DNA from: CAVDRM01 sp963611355
Lineage (GTDB): Bacteria; Bacillota; Clostridia; Christensenellales; Aristaeellaceae
DNA: 64,000 nt
Direction of reading: 5' to 3'
NCBI GenBank assembly: GCA_963611355.1
Contig: CAVDRM010000001.1
Coordinates: 124,001 to 188,000, forward strand
Shown here: piece after piece, positions 34,347 through 43,114 of the stretch
How positions within the stretch are numbered: position 1 is the stretch's first letter
How the letters are laid out: each line of letters opens with the position of its first letter
Position numbers and translations under genes: made by a program
Notes under the pieces: model-generated
Seen by the model: the letters and a program-made list of their open reading frames with translations, nothing else
What the model was told of the DNA's origin: nothing
Databases searched by the model: none

Positions 34347-35810
34347 GTGCATTTCATGGATGTCCCCCTGATTCACAAGCTGTTTTCTCCGGATGGCATG
34401 ATTCGTCCGGACAAGCGTTTGGGCGAGCTGCCGGATGCGAAATCGGCCTACGGCGAGGTGCTGCGCATCGCCGCGCCCAGCGTCGCGGAAATGGTGCTGA
34501 TGAGTCTGATTGGCAGCATGGACACCATGATGATAGGCATTCTGGGCAAGACGGCGATTTCCGCCGTCGGCCTGCCCACCCAGCCGCGCATGATTTTTCT
34601 CTGCGTATTTTTCGCGCTGAATGTCGGCGTAACGGCCATTGTCGCCCGCCGCAAGGGAGAGGGGCGGCAGGAGGACGCCAGAAGGACGCTGCGCAATTCG
34701 CTGATGCTGGTGCTGCTGCTGTCTGTCCTGCTGACGGGACTGGCGCTGGTGCTGGCCGAGCCGCTGATTCGTCTGGCGGGCGGCAATGAAAATTCGGCCG
34801 AGGAGTCCGAGGCGCTCCGCATGGGCATCAATTATTTCAGGATTTTGATGTGTTCCCTGCCCGTCAACGCTGCCGCCATGTGCATCAACGCCGCTCAGCG
34901 CGGCATCGGCAACACCAAGCTGACCATGTATGTGAACATCGTCAGCAATTTGGTGAATGTTTTCTTCAATTACCTGCTCATCGGCGGCAACTGGGGCTTC
35001 CCGCGGCTCGGCGTGGAGGGCGCGGCCATCGCGTCCGTCATCGGCATTGTCGTGGGCGCGGTGCTGGCGTTCCTGACCGTGTTTGCCAAGCCCAAGGGCA
35101 TGGAAGGCTATCTGTACATCGGCGTGCGCGGCCCGTGGCGCTTTGAAAAGGACATCATGCGCTCCATCGCCAAGGTGGGCGGCAACGCCATGCTGGAGCA
35201 GGTCGGCCTTCGCTTCGGCTTCTTCGTCTATACGGCGCTCATCGTCGGCATGGGGCAAATCAGCCACGCGGCGCACATCATCTGCATGCAGTTTCTGAAC
35301 ATCACCTTCACCTTCGGCGACGGCATCGGCATCGCCGCCACCTCCCTGGTCGGGCAGAATTTGGGAAAGAAGCGGCCTGACCTGTCGATATTGTACGGAA
35401 AAATTTCCCAGCGGTACGCGCTGATGGTCTCAATGGTGCTGCTGGTGCTGCTGACCGTCTTCCGTGCGCCGCTTTGCTCGCTGTTCTTGGATGATGGAAC
35501 GGCGGATGCGGACGCGGTGCTGGCGCTCAGCGAAAGCACGCTGCTCATCGTCGCCCTGATGCAGCCGTTTCAGACCGGCTCGGTCGTGCTGTCCGGCTGT
35601 CTGCGCGGGGCGGGCGACAACATTTATGTCGCTGTCTGCATGACCTTCTGCGTCAGCGTCGTCCGCCCGCTGATGACCCTGCTGGCCGTCAACGTGCTGC
35701 ACCTGACCCTGCCGCTGACTTGGCTCTTCTGCATGACGGAAATCGCCCTGCGCTTCGCCTTCTTCTATCCGCGCTTCGCAAGCGGACGCTGGACGACAAA
35801 GACGGTGTAA
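34347..35810 (+). CDS. MATE family multidrug/cation exporter
   Basis: A 12-helix antiporter of the MATE family that extrudes drugs or metabolites using Na+ or H+. Motifs include APSVAEMVLMSLIGSMDTMMIG in helix 1, AAQRGIGNTKL in the middle and the repeat SGCLRGAGDN in the second half. I start at the GTG at 34347, with AAAGGA about 10 bases before it; an ATG at 34356 and a GTG at 34320 are alternatives. The gene is alone, bounded by a terminator downstream. Confidence 0.92.
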   Translation: MHFMDVPLIHKLFSPDGMIRPDKRLGELPDAKSAYGEVLRIAAPSVAEMVLMSLIGSMDTMMIGILGKTAISAVGLPTQPRMIFLCVFFALNVGVTAIVARRKGEGRQEDARRTLRNSLMLVLLLSVLLTGLALVLAEPLIRLAGGNENSAEESEALRMGINYFRILMCSLPVNAAAMCINAAQRGIGNTKLTMYVNIVSNLVNVFFNYLLIGGNWGFPRLGVEGAAIASVIGIVVGAVLAFLTVFAKPKGMEGYLYIGVRGPWRFEKDIMRSIAKVGGNAMLEQVGLRFGFFVYTALIVGMGQISHAAHIICMQFLNITFTFGDGIGIAATSLVGQNLGKKRPDLSILYGKISQRYALMVSMVLLVLLTVFRAPLCSLFLDDGTADADAVLALSESTLLIVALMQPFQTGSVVLSGCLRGAGDNIYVAVCMTFCVSVVRPLMTLLAVNVLHLTLPLTWLFCMTEIALRFAFFYPRFASGRWTTKTV

Positions 35811-35891
35811 CGGCTTTTTCTTCTGATGCGCAGGCCGCTTCGTGCGGGAAAGGGTATAAGAAACGGCATCGAAGTGCATATCAACGCATAG

Positions 35892-35927
35892 AGCCTGAGA
35901 GGAGTCCCTCTTGGGCTTTGTTTTTTT
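35892..35927 (+). terminator. Terminator behind the MATE gene
   Basis: AGCC...AGAGG pairs with CCTCT...GGCT, followed by TTGTTTTTTT on the plus strand. Confidence 0.8.
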
Positions 35928-36040
35928 CCTGTTCTTTGCTTGCTTTTTCATTCATTTTGCTATATGATATTTATAAGGACATATTAAACCCGCAGGGCAA
36001 AATCTGTCCCGCCATATACAAACGAAGGGAACGTATGATC

Positions 36041-37111
36041 ATGGAGCGTGTATTCAATTTTTCTCCGGGGCCTTCCATGCTGCCCCTGCCCGTACTTGAA
36101 AAGGTGAAGGAGCAGCTGCCCGTTTTTGAAACGGCCGGCATGTCCGTCATGGAAATGAGCCACCGCAGCGGAATGTATCAGGATATTATCAACCGTGCCG
36201 AGGCTTCCCTGCGCGAGCTGATGCACATCCCAAGCACCTATTCCGTCCTGTTTCTGCACGGCGGCGCGACGCTGCAGTTTGCCGCCATCCCCCTGAATCT
36301 CATGAAAACAGGCAAGGCAGACTATATCGACAGCGGCAATTTTGCCCACGGCGCGGCGCAGGAAGCGGCCAAGTTCGGCACCGTCCGCATCGCTGCCTCC
36401 TCCCGTGCGGACAACTATGCCTATATCCCAGACTGGCGCGGGCATCTGAACGATGACGCGGATTATCTCCACATTACCGCCAACAACACCATCTACGGCA
36501 CGCGCTTTATGGATTTGCCCAAGGGCAGAGCCCCGCTCGTGGCCGACGTCAGCAGCTCCATCCTGAGCCAGCCCTATTGCGTTGAGGACTTCGGCGTGCT
36601 GTACGCGGGCGCGCAGAAAAACATAGGTCCCGCCGGTCTTGCGGTGCTGATTGTCCGGAAGGATTTGCTGGGGCACGCCCGTCCCGATTGTCCGAAGGTC
36701 ATGAACTGGACGCTGGAGGATGAAAACGGCAGCATGCTCAACACGCCCAACACCTTCGGCATCTATGTATCCGGCCTTTGCTTTGAATGGCTGAAAACGC
36801 AGGGCGGTGTCGAGGGAATTTATGCGGTCAATCGGCAAAAAGCCGCGCTTTTGTATGACTATCTGGACAACAGCCGCCTCTTTAAGCCGACGGCGGACAA
36901 GGCTTTCCGCTCCCTGATGAATGTAACCTTTGTGACGGGCAATCAGGACAAGGACGCGGAATTTGTCAAATTCGCCGCCGCGCACGGGCTTGTGAACCTG
37001 AAGGGGCATCGCTCCGTCGGCGGTATGCGCGCCAGCATCTACAATGCCATGCCGCTCTGCGGCGTTCAAAAGCTGGTGGACTGCATGAAAGCCTTTGAAC
37101 TGAACGCTTAA
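36041..37111 (+). CDS. serC: Phosphoserine aminotransferase
   Basis: PLP enzyme that converts 3-phosphohydroxypyruvate and glutamate to phosphoserine. The N-terminus VFNFSPGPSMLP and the internal EMSHRS, LHGGATLQFA, YAGAQKNIGPAGL (Schiff-base Lys) and SVGGMRASIYNAM are diagnostic. The start MERVFNF follows AAGGGA by 10 bases; an ATG two codons upstream is possible. Length 356 is normal. Followed by serA after 13 bases. Confidence 0.97.
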   Translation: MERVFNFSPGPSMLPLPVLEKVKEQLPVFETAGMSVMEMSHRSGMYQDIINRAEASLRELMHIPSTYSVLFLHGGATLQFAAIPLNLMKTGKADYIDSGNFAHGAAQEAAKFGTVRIAASSRADNYAYIPDWRGHLNDDADYLHITANNTIYGTRFMDLPKGRAPLVADVSSSILSQPYCVEDFGVLYAGAQKNIGPAGLAVLIVRKDLLGHARPDCPKVMNWTLEDENGSMLNTPNTFGIYVSGLCFEWLKTQGGVEGIYAVNRQKAALLYDYLDNSRLFKPTADKAFRSLMNVTFVTGNQDKDAEFVKFAAAHGLVNLKGHRSVGGMRASIYNAMPLCGVQKLVDCMKAFELNA

Positions 37112-37124
37112 GGAGAAAAAGCAT

Positions 37125-38309
37125 ATGTATAAAATCCGGCTTCTGAATGAAATTTCGCCCGTTGTGCATCAGGTGTTGTCCGCCGGTCAGTACACTCTTT
37201 CCAAGGAAGAGCCGACGCCGGATGCCATTTTGGTGCGCAGCGCGGATATGCACGCCATGCCCCGTCCCGATACGCTGCTGGCCATTGCCCGCGCAGGCGC
37301 GGGGGTCAACAACATCCCCCTTGCCGAATGCGCCGCAGAGGGCATTGTCGTGTTCAACACGCCCGGCGCGAACGCCAATGCCGTGGCGGAGCTGACGATG
37401 GACGGCCTTCTGCTGGCCAGCCGCGATATTGCGGGCGGCCTGGCCTTTGCCAAGGGACTGAAAGGGCAGCCCGACCTGTCTAAGCTGGTCGAAAAGGGAA
37501 AGAGCGCCTTTTCGGGACCTGAGCTGCGCGGGAAAACGCTGGCCGTTTTAGGGCTCGGCGCAATCGGCGCTTTGGTCGCCAATGCCGCCGCCACGGGCTT
37601 TGGCATGGAGGTCATCGGCTATGACCCGTTTATTTCCGTTGAACACGCATGGAGCCTGTCGCGCTCCGTCCGCCATGCCGTGCGCATGGAGGACGCTGTG
37701 AAAAATGCCGACTACATTACGTTGCACATCCCGCTGACCGACCAGACGCGGGCGATGGTGAACAGGGAATTTTTAAAGGGCGTCAAAAAGGGGGCGCGGC
37801 TGCTGAACTTCTCCCGCGCCGAGCTCTGCGATACCGAAGAAGTCAAGGATGCGCTGGAAAGCGGCCTGCTGTCCGCCTATGTGACGGATTTTCCCGTGGA
37901 CGACCTGCTGGACGTGCCCCACGCCATCTGTCTGCCGCACTTGGGCGCATCCACGCCGGAAAGCGAGGAGCGCTGCGCTGAAATGGCGGCGCGGGCGCTG
38001 AGGGATTACCTTGAATTCGGCATCATCAAAAACAGCGTCAATCTGCCCGACATCGCGCTCGGAACGCCGGAGGGCAGCCGCATCCTGCTCATTCACAAAA
38101 ATGTGCCCGGCCTCGTCTCCGCCATTTCCTCGCTGATCTCCGGACGCGGCCTGAACATTTCCGGCATGGTCAATAAAAGCCGCGGCGACTACGCCGTCAC
38201 GGTCTTGGAACTGTCCGAAATTCCGGATGACCGCCTGATTGATGCGCTCACCTGTCTCAAAGACGTCGTCCGCGTGCGGAAGCTGGCCTGCGGGGCAGAA
38301 AACGCATAA
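37125..38309 (+). CDS. serA: D-3-phosphoglycerate dehydrogenase
   Basis: NAD-dependent first step of serine synthesis from glycolysis. The NAD-binding motif is LAVLGLGAIGALVANAA. The catalytic Arg/Glu/His residues lie in VRSAD..., NFSRAELCD and CLPHLGAS, where the active-site His stands. A C-terminal ACT domain (ILLIHKNVPGLVSAIS) suggests serine feedback inhibition. The 394-residue form lacks the intervening domain of longer enzymes. It forms an operon with serC. Confidence 0.95.
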   Translation: MYKIRLLNEISPVVHQVLSAGQYTLSKEEPTPDAILVRSADMHAMPRPDTLLAIARAGAGVNNIPLAECAAEGIVVFNTPGANANAVAELTMDGLLLASRDIAGGLAFAKGLKGQPDLSKLVEKGKSAFSGPELRGKTLAVLGLGAIGALVANAAATGFGMEVIGYDPFISVEHAWSLSRSVRHAVRMEDAVKNADYITLHIPLTDQTRAMVNREFLKGVKKGARLLNFSRAELCDTEEVKDALESGLLSAYVTDFPVDDLLDVPHAICLPHLGASTPESEERCAEMAARALRDYLEFGIIKNSVNLPDIALGTPEGSRILLIHKNVPGLVSAISSLISGRGLNISGMVNKSRGDYAVTVLELSEIPDDRLIDALTCLKDVVRVRKLACGAENA

Positions 38310-38352
38310 GTTCGTTTCGGCTTTTTGCAGCCCTCTCCCGGCAAAATTTTCC

Positions 38353-38381
38353 TTGCGCTTATCTGACAAAAAACGTATAAT
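38353..38381 (+). promoter_or_regulatory. Promoter of fbp
   Basis: TTGCGC (38353-38358) and TATAAT (38376-38381) with a 17-base spacer, 41 bases before the fbp start. Confidence 0.7.
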
Positions 38382-38422
38382 AAAACAGGCAAAAGCATAT
38401 AAACGGCAAGGAGGACGGGCGG

Positions 38423-40315
38423 ATGCAGAATATGACGGCTGAGCGGCTCAAATACCTGGGGCTCTTGGCGGAGCAGTTTCATTCCGAGCAGGAGCTCTGC
38501 ACCGAAATCATCAACCTGAGCGGGGTTTTGAGCCTCCCCAAGGGCACCGAGCATTTCATGAGCGATATTCACGGCGAATACGAATCCTTCTGCCATATCA
38601 TGAACAACTGCTCCGGCGTGGTGCGGGAGAAGGTCAATCTTTGGCTCGGAGACAACATGACGGGCATGGAGGTCTCCGAGCTTTGCACGCTGATTTATTA
38701 CCCGCGCCAAAAGCTGAAGCTCCTTCGGGATGAAGGCAGGCTCTGTCCTGCGTGGTATCAGACGCAGATGGGGCGGCTCGTGCTTCTGGCGCGGATGTTC
38801 TCCGGCAAATACACCCGTTCAAGGGTCAGAAGAGCGATGCCGGAGGCGTATGCGCGCATTCTGGATGAGCTGCTCCACGCCCAGACCGATGAAGACGATA
38901 ACCGCCATCAGTATCATCAGTCCATTCTGGATACGCTGATTGACATCGGCAGCGGCGATGATTTTATCATCGTTCTCGCGGATTTAATCAAGCATTTGGC
39001 CGTGGACAGGCTGCACGTCGTGGGCGATATTTTCGACCGCGGCGCCCGTTCGGACAGCGTCATGGACATCCTGATGCGCCACCACAGCATCGATATCGAA
39101 TGGGGCAACCACGATATTCTGTGGATGGGCGCGGCTTCCGGCAGCGCGGCATGCGTGGCGGGCGTTGTGCGCAACTGTCTGCAATACCGCAACATGGAGA
39201 TATTGGAAAACAGCTACGGCATTCCCCTGCGCCCCCTGGCGCTCTTTGCCGAAAAGCTGTATCCCGAAATGGAAACGGATCAGGCAGCGCTGGAAGCCAT
39301 CACCGTCATGATGTTTAAATTGGAAGGCCAGCTCATCCGCCGAAATCCGGACTTCGGGATGGAAGACAGGCTGCTGCTGGATAAGCTCGATTTGAATGCC
39401 GGCACCGTGCGCATCGACGATACGTCTTGGCCCATCCTGCCGCGCCGTCTGCCGACCCTGCAGCAGGACGACCCCTACGCCCTGACCGATGAGGAGCAGC
39501 AGGTGATATCCGGCCTGTGCGACTCCTTCCGCCAGAGCCTGCGCCTGCGCAGCCACATCAGCTTTTTGTATGCGCAGGGGCGGCTGTACCGCCGCTACAA
39601 CGGCAACCTCTTATTTCACGGCTGTGTCCCGATGGATGAGGACGGCAGCTTCCATGTGAAATGCCTGGAGGGGCAGCGGCTTTCCGGCCCCGCACTGATG
39701 GACTATGCGGACATGATGGCGCGCCGCGCCTTCCATGAGGGCGACCAAAAGGCGCTGGACTTCATGTGGTACCTCTGGTGCGGAGATGATTCGCCCCTCT
39801 GCGGCCGCCATGTAACCACCTTTGCGCGGTTTTTCGTGCAGGACAAGGAGGCATGGCACGAGCCGCGCAATCCTTACTATGTTTATTGCAACAACGAAAA
39901 GGATTGCCTGCGTATTTTAGCCGCCTTCGGGCTGAACGAGACGGGGCACATCATCAACGGCCACACGCCCATTCGGGTCATTCGCGGCGAAAGCCCCCTC
40001 AAAGCGGGCGGACGGCTGATTGTGATTGACGGCGGCTTCTGCCGGGCCTACCAGAAAACCACGGGCATCGCCGGCTATACGCTGATTTCCAACTCGCACG
40101 GGATGCGGCTCATGTCGCATCAGCCTTTCTCCACCTTTGAAGAGGCGCTGAACGACGGCCGTGACATCCGTTCCCAATCCCTGTCGTTCGTCACCTATCC
40201 GAATCGGCTACACATTCGGGATACCGACAACGGAAAGCGCCTGCAGGAGCGGGTCGAGGATTTAAAGGCGCTGCTGTCCGCCGTGCGGGACGGCCTGGTC
40301 AATCTACAAAAATAA
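38423..40315 (+). CDS. fbp: Fructose-1,6-bisphosphatase, class III
   Basis: Gluconeogenic phosphatase of the Firmicutes type, unrelated to the E. coli enzyme. It has a calcineurin-like metallophosphoesterase site: SDIHGEYESF, VGDIFDRG and WGNHDILWMGAA, plus a long helical insertion. The C-terminal GHTPIRVIRGESP is typical. Length 630 is normal. AAGGAGG stands 7 bases before the ATG. Confidence 0.97.
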   Translation: MQNMTAERLKYLGLLAEQFHSEQELCTEIINLSGVLSLPKGTEHFMSDIHGEYESFCHIMNNCSGVVREKVNLWLGDNMTGMEVSELCTLIYYPRQKLKLLRDEGRLCPAWYQTQMGRLVLLARMFSGKYTRSRVRRAMPEAYARILDELLHAQTDEDDNRHQYHQSILDTLIDIGSGDDFIIVLADLIKHLAVDRLHVVGDIFDRGARSDSVMDILMRHHSIDIEWGNHDILWMGAASGSAACVAGVVRNCLQYRNMEILENSYGIPLRPLALFAEKLYPEMETDQAALEAITVMMFKLEGQLIRRNPDFGMEDRLLLDKLDLNAGTVRIDDTSWPILPRRLPTLQQDDPYALTDEEQQVISGLCDSFRQSLRLRSHISFLYAQGRLYRRYNGNLLFHGCVPMDEDGSFHVKCLEGQRLSGPALMDYADMMARRAFHEGDQKALDFMWYLWCGDDSPLCGRHVTTFARFFVQDKEAWHEPRNPYYVYCNNEKDCLRILAAFGLNETGHIINGHTPIRVIRGESPLKAGGRLIVIDGGFCRAYQKTTGIAGYTLISNSHGMRLMSHQPFSTFEEALNDGRDIRSQSLSFVTYPNRLHIRDTDNGKRLQERVEDLKALLSAVRDGLVNLQK

Positions 40316-40326
40316 ATGGTTTTATG

Positions 40327-40390
40327 CCAACACCGCACGATTCGGCGGGGCCGCCGAATCGTGCGGTGTTGTCTTATATTTTTTCTTTCT
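40327..40390 (+). terminator. Strong terminator behind fbp
   Basis: A near-perfect 20-bp hairpin (arms AACACCGCACGATTCGGCGG and its complement) followed by GTCTTATATTTTTTC. It marks the left edge of the AT-rich island. Confidence 0.85.
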
Positions 40391-40950
40391 CGTATAAGAT
40401 GTCGAATTCATGCCATGATAAACCATATTTTATAATATTCATAATAAAATATATATTTGACTTTAAAATTTCAAAGTGCTATATAATAATCAATCTCAAC
40501 ATCACTTCTCTGCTAGGACAAAACCAATGTGTTCTTCGGAAGGAGGGGAATCGAACAATTCGTATCCGTTAATGCTGCCGAAATAAAATTAAATATTTAT
40601 ATAATGATTTTTGATTGATTTTAGCATGGTTTTCTTTTGATGCGCATTTCGACCATCAAATTTGTTTTCATTTACCTTTTTTGAACAACCATCCACCCGA
40701 AGCATAAACAGCAAGTCGAAGGTGCATTGCATCTTATCTTAAAGAAAAAGAACTAACGCCGGTTCAGATTTCTAAGGAGCGCGTGCCAAACCAAGTTGCT
40801 TTTTAGTTGAATTTTATAAAGGAGCGTGATTCCATTGTCCTCTTTTTGGACGGATGTGCCACATCATAGAGTCTCAAATTTTTGAACTGTTTAAGGGGGC
40901 AATCAGCCTCGCTTTCCGGCTTATCTATAAAACAATAAGGAGGAAACGGT
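40391..40950 (+). other. AT-rich leader region without a clear gene
   Basis: About 560 bases of AT-rich DNA. A candidate promoter lies at 40457-40487 (TTGACT, then TATATA with a 17-base or TATAAT with a 19-base spacer). A short plus-strand frame ending at TAG near 40806 reads CIASYLKEKELTPVQISKE, which is too short to identify and may be a remnant. Otherwise nothing recognisable. Confidence 0.45.
40457..40487 (+). promoter_or_regulatory. Candidate promoter of the AT-rich island
   Basis: TTGACT (40457-40462) with TATATA at 40480 (17-base spacer) or TATAAT at 40482 (19-base spacer). It would give a leader of about 460 bases before the small secreted gene. Confidence 0.5.
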
Positions 40951-41157
40951 ATGAAAAGACGCCTTACGTTACTACTTGTCCTTTGTCTCACGAATATGCT
41001 TGTCTTTAGTGCTTCTGCGAGTGATTACACCTATACTGAGCCAGAAAAAATCGTAAAGATGCCTCGTTCTGCGCCTGCCGAAAAAGGTATGACGCTCATT
41101 CGCACAGTGAATGTAAACTCCGGCGAGCTTGTTACTGAACCCGTCACCTTTCAGTAA
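40951..41157 (+). CDS. Small secreted peptide of unknown function
   Basis: A 68-residue product with a clear signal peptide (MKRRLTLLLVLCLTNMLVFS then ASAS, a probable cleavage site). The mature part is about 45 residues, polar, with TYTEPEKIVKMPRSAPAEKG and a C-terminal TEPVTFQ. An excellent AAGGAGG stands 8 bases upstream. It sits 116 bases before the tannase-like gene on the same strand. I recognise no family. It could be a cut-down N-terminus of a larger secreted protein or an accessory to the esterase. Confidence 0.7.
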   Translation: MKRRLTLLLVLCLTNMLVFSASASDYTYTEPEKIVKMPRSAPAEKGMTLIRTVNVNSGELVTEPVTFQ

Positions 41158-41174
41158 GGACATAAATAGTTTTG

Positions 41175-41200
41175 TCAATTGCGGATTGTTCCGCAATTGA
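41175..41200 (+). repeat. Perfect hairpin between the island genes
   Basis: Arms TCAATTGCGGA and TCCGCAATTGA pair perfectly (11 bp) around TTGT. No T-run follows, so it is more likely an mRNA-stability element than a terminator. The short direct repeat CATAAATAG flanks it on both sides. Confidence 0.6.
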
Positions 41201-41273
41201 TATCCATGTTCTGAAAAATGCATAAATAGCTGCCTAACAACAGTTATTTAATAACAAACGGAGGAAACCAACC

Positions 41274-42932
41274 ATGAAAAAATTTCTGTCCTGTATTCTT
41301 GCGCTTTGCCTATTAAGTGCAATGTCATGCGGTGCGTTAGCTGAAGAGAGAACCGTTCCTTTAGCTACTGAAACTGAAATTTCCCCTGTGATTGACTTTC
41401 AATCTCTTGTTGGTTTAAAAATTCCCGCTGAAGCTTTCAAAGAAGCAACAAACGGCGGTGAAATTATTGCTGCCGAAATAGCAACATCTGAAACAGATTC
41501 TGAAGTACAGTATGTAAACGTATTCGGATATATCTATCCTATTGATAAAACAGCTCCGAATATCGAATACCGGCTTCTGTTGCCTATCAAGTGGAATGGC
41601 CGTTCCGTTCAGTTAGGCGGGGGTGCGAATAACGGATCTATCCCGAAGCTGACCGGTACCGGTTCAGTTGGTGGAGAAATTGCCATTGACAAGGGCTATG
41701 TTGTCTATGGAGACGACTCCGGCCATCAGTCTGAAAGTTCAATGGATGCCTCGTTTGCTTCGAATGAAGAGTCACTTCAAAACTATACCCGTCTCCATCT
41801 AATCAAGGCCTATGATGTCATGTGCTATGTTACAAATGCTTTTTACGGTCAGGAACCCATCTTCAAATTCTTTGCAGGCGGTTCAACAGGCGGTCGTGAA
41901 GCATTAGAATGTGCAACAACCTATGGCAAATATTATGATGGCATCTTCTGTTGTGAGCCTGCATCTAACTATGTGTTAATCCGTATGTGGGGAGCAATCC
42001 TTTCTCAAGCGGTTTATGAAAGCTATGATGCCGAAAACTATCCTTATTCTGATGGTTTTATTGATGAAAAAACCGTCAAAGCGATTCAGTCTGATGCAAT
42101 TGCGCTGTATGACGAACTGGATGGAATCAAAGACGGCATTGTCAGCAATATCTACGCAGCGCGTGCAAACCGCGATAACTTTCTCAGAGAAATTACCGAA
42201 AAATATAATTTAACCGAAGCTCAGTTGAAAACCATTGATGTGTATGAAAATGGATATACTCTTGAGTATTCCATGGCAAATGGCATGAGTTCCTACCATG
42301 GTTATTCCGCTTTGGAAGGCGGAGCAATGGATCTTGGGCCGGATCCTGTTCCGCGTGAACCGCTTGATACCACCTACAATGTGCATCACGGTGATCGTGC
42401 TGATGGCGTATTCAAATATTTCATTACAAAAGATCCGACATGGGTGCTGATTGATCATGATTATTTCCATCCGGATGAGACACTCTATAATATGCTGATG
42501 GCTGCTTCTGAAGAATATGATGCAAACAGTCCTGATTTCGATGACTTCATCGCAAACAATGGCAAGCTTATTTTTTTCGCAGGTTGGAATGATATGTCCA
42601 TGAGTCCGTGGCAGCTCATCCAGCAGTATCGTGGCTATGTTGAAAAATACGGCCAAGAAAAGGTTGACTCCTTCTGCAAATTCTATGTCATGCCTGGCGT
42701 AACACATTGCAAAGGAATCGCAATGGATTATCTGACCTGGCTGGACATCTGGTGTTCCACTGGTGAATATCCCTCTGAGACATTGTATGCAGCAATGACG
42801 ACAACTGGCGGTCAAATGCCGATGGCAGCATTTCCTGGCTGGGTAAAATATGTTGATGGTGACCCGCAGGAAGGAACAAGCTATACCATTAGCACTGAAA
42901 TTCCTGAAGGCTTCTGGGGTATGTACGACTAA
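41274..42932 (+). CDS. Secreted tannase/feruloyl esterase family enzyme
   Basis: An alpha/beta-hydrolase that would release gallic or ferulic acid from plant esters outside the cell. A signal peptide (first 22 residues, ending CGALA-EE) is present. The catalytic Ser is in AGGSTGGREAL (S204), the Asp in AGWNDMSMSP (D440) and the His in PGVTHCKG (H478); the Ca loop reads LDGIKDGIVSN. The usual Cys before the Ser is Gly here, while the partner Cys479 remains. The gene is AT-rich with A/T-ending codons, unlike its neighbours. GGAGG lies before the ATG. Confidence 0.85.
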   Translation: MKKFLSCILALCLLSAMSCGALAEERTVPLATETEISPVIDFQSLVGLKIPAEAFKEATNGGEIIAAEIATSETDSEVQYVNVFGYIYPIDKTAPNIEYRLLLPIKWNGRSVQLGGGANNGSIPKLTGTGSVGGEIAIDKGYVVYGDDSGHQSESSMDASFASNEESLQNYTRLHLIKAYDVMCYVTNAFYGQEPIFKFFAGGSTGGREALECATTYGKYYDGIFCCEPASNYVLIRMWGAILSQAVYESYDAENYPYSDGFIDEKTVKAIQSDAIALYDELDGIKDGIVSNIYAARANRDNFLREITEKYNLTEAQLKTIDVYENGYTLEYSMANGMSSYHGYSALEGGAMDLGPDPVPREPLDTTYNVHHGDRADGVFKYFITKDPTWVLIDHDYFHPDETLYNMLMAASEEYDANSPDFDDFIANNGKLIFFAGWNDMSMSPWQLIQQYRGYVEKYGQEKVDSFCKFYVMPGVTHCKGIAMDYLTWLDIWCSTGEYPSETLYAAMTTTGGQMPMAAFPGWVKYVDGDPQEGTSYTISTEIPEGFWGMYD

Positions 42933-43056
42933 TTACAAATGTGATATTCATAGAACATACTGATTAGCAGAAAGACAAATGATTCATTTCTTTCTTGGCT
43001 GTACTGTTCTTAAATAGTATCAGATTCAAAGTGCAATCATCTCAACTTACATACCG

Positions 43057-43098
43057 CAAAAACAGTCTCCGAAATCCTGCATTTTTCGGAGACTGTTT
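43057..43098 (-). terminator. Terminator of the L,D-transpeptidase gene
   Basis: Arms AAACAGTCTCCGAAA and TTTCGGAGACTGTTT form a long hairpin, followed on the minus strand by TTTTTGCGG. On the plus strand it may also stop transcripts from the tannase gene. Confidence 0.8.
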
Positions 43099-43114
43099 CA
43101 TGTATATTCGGATA

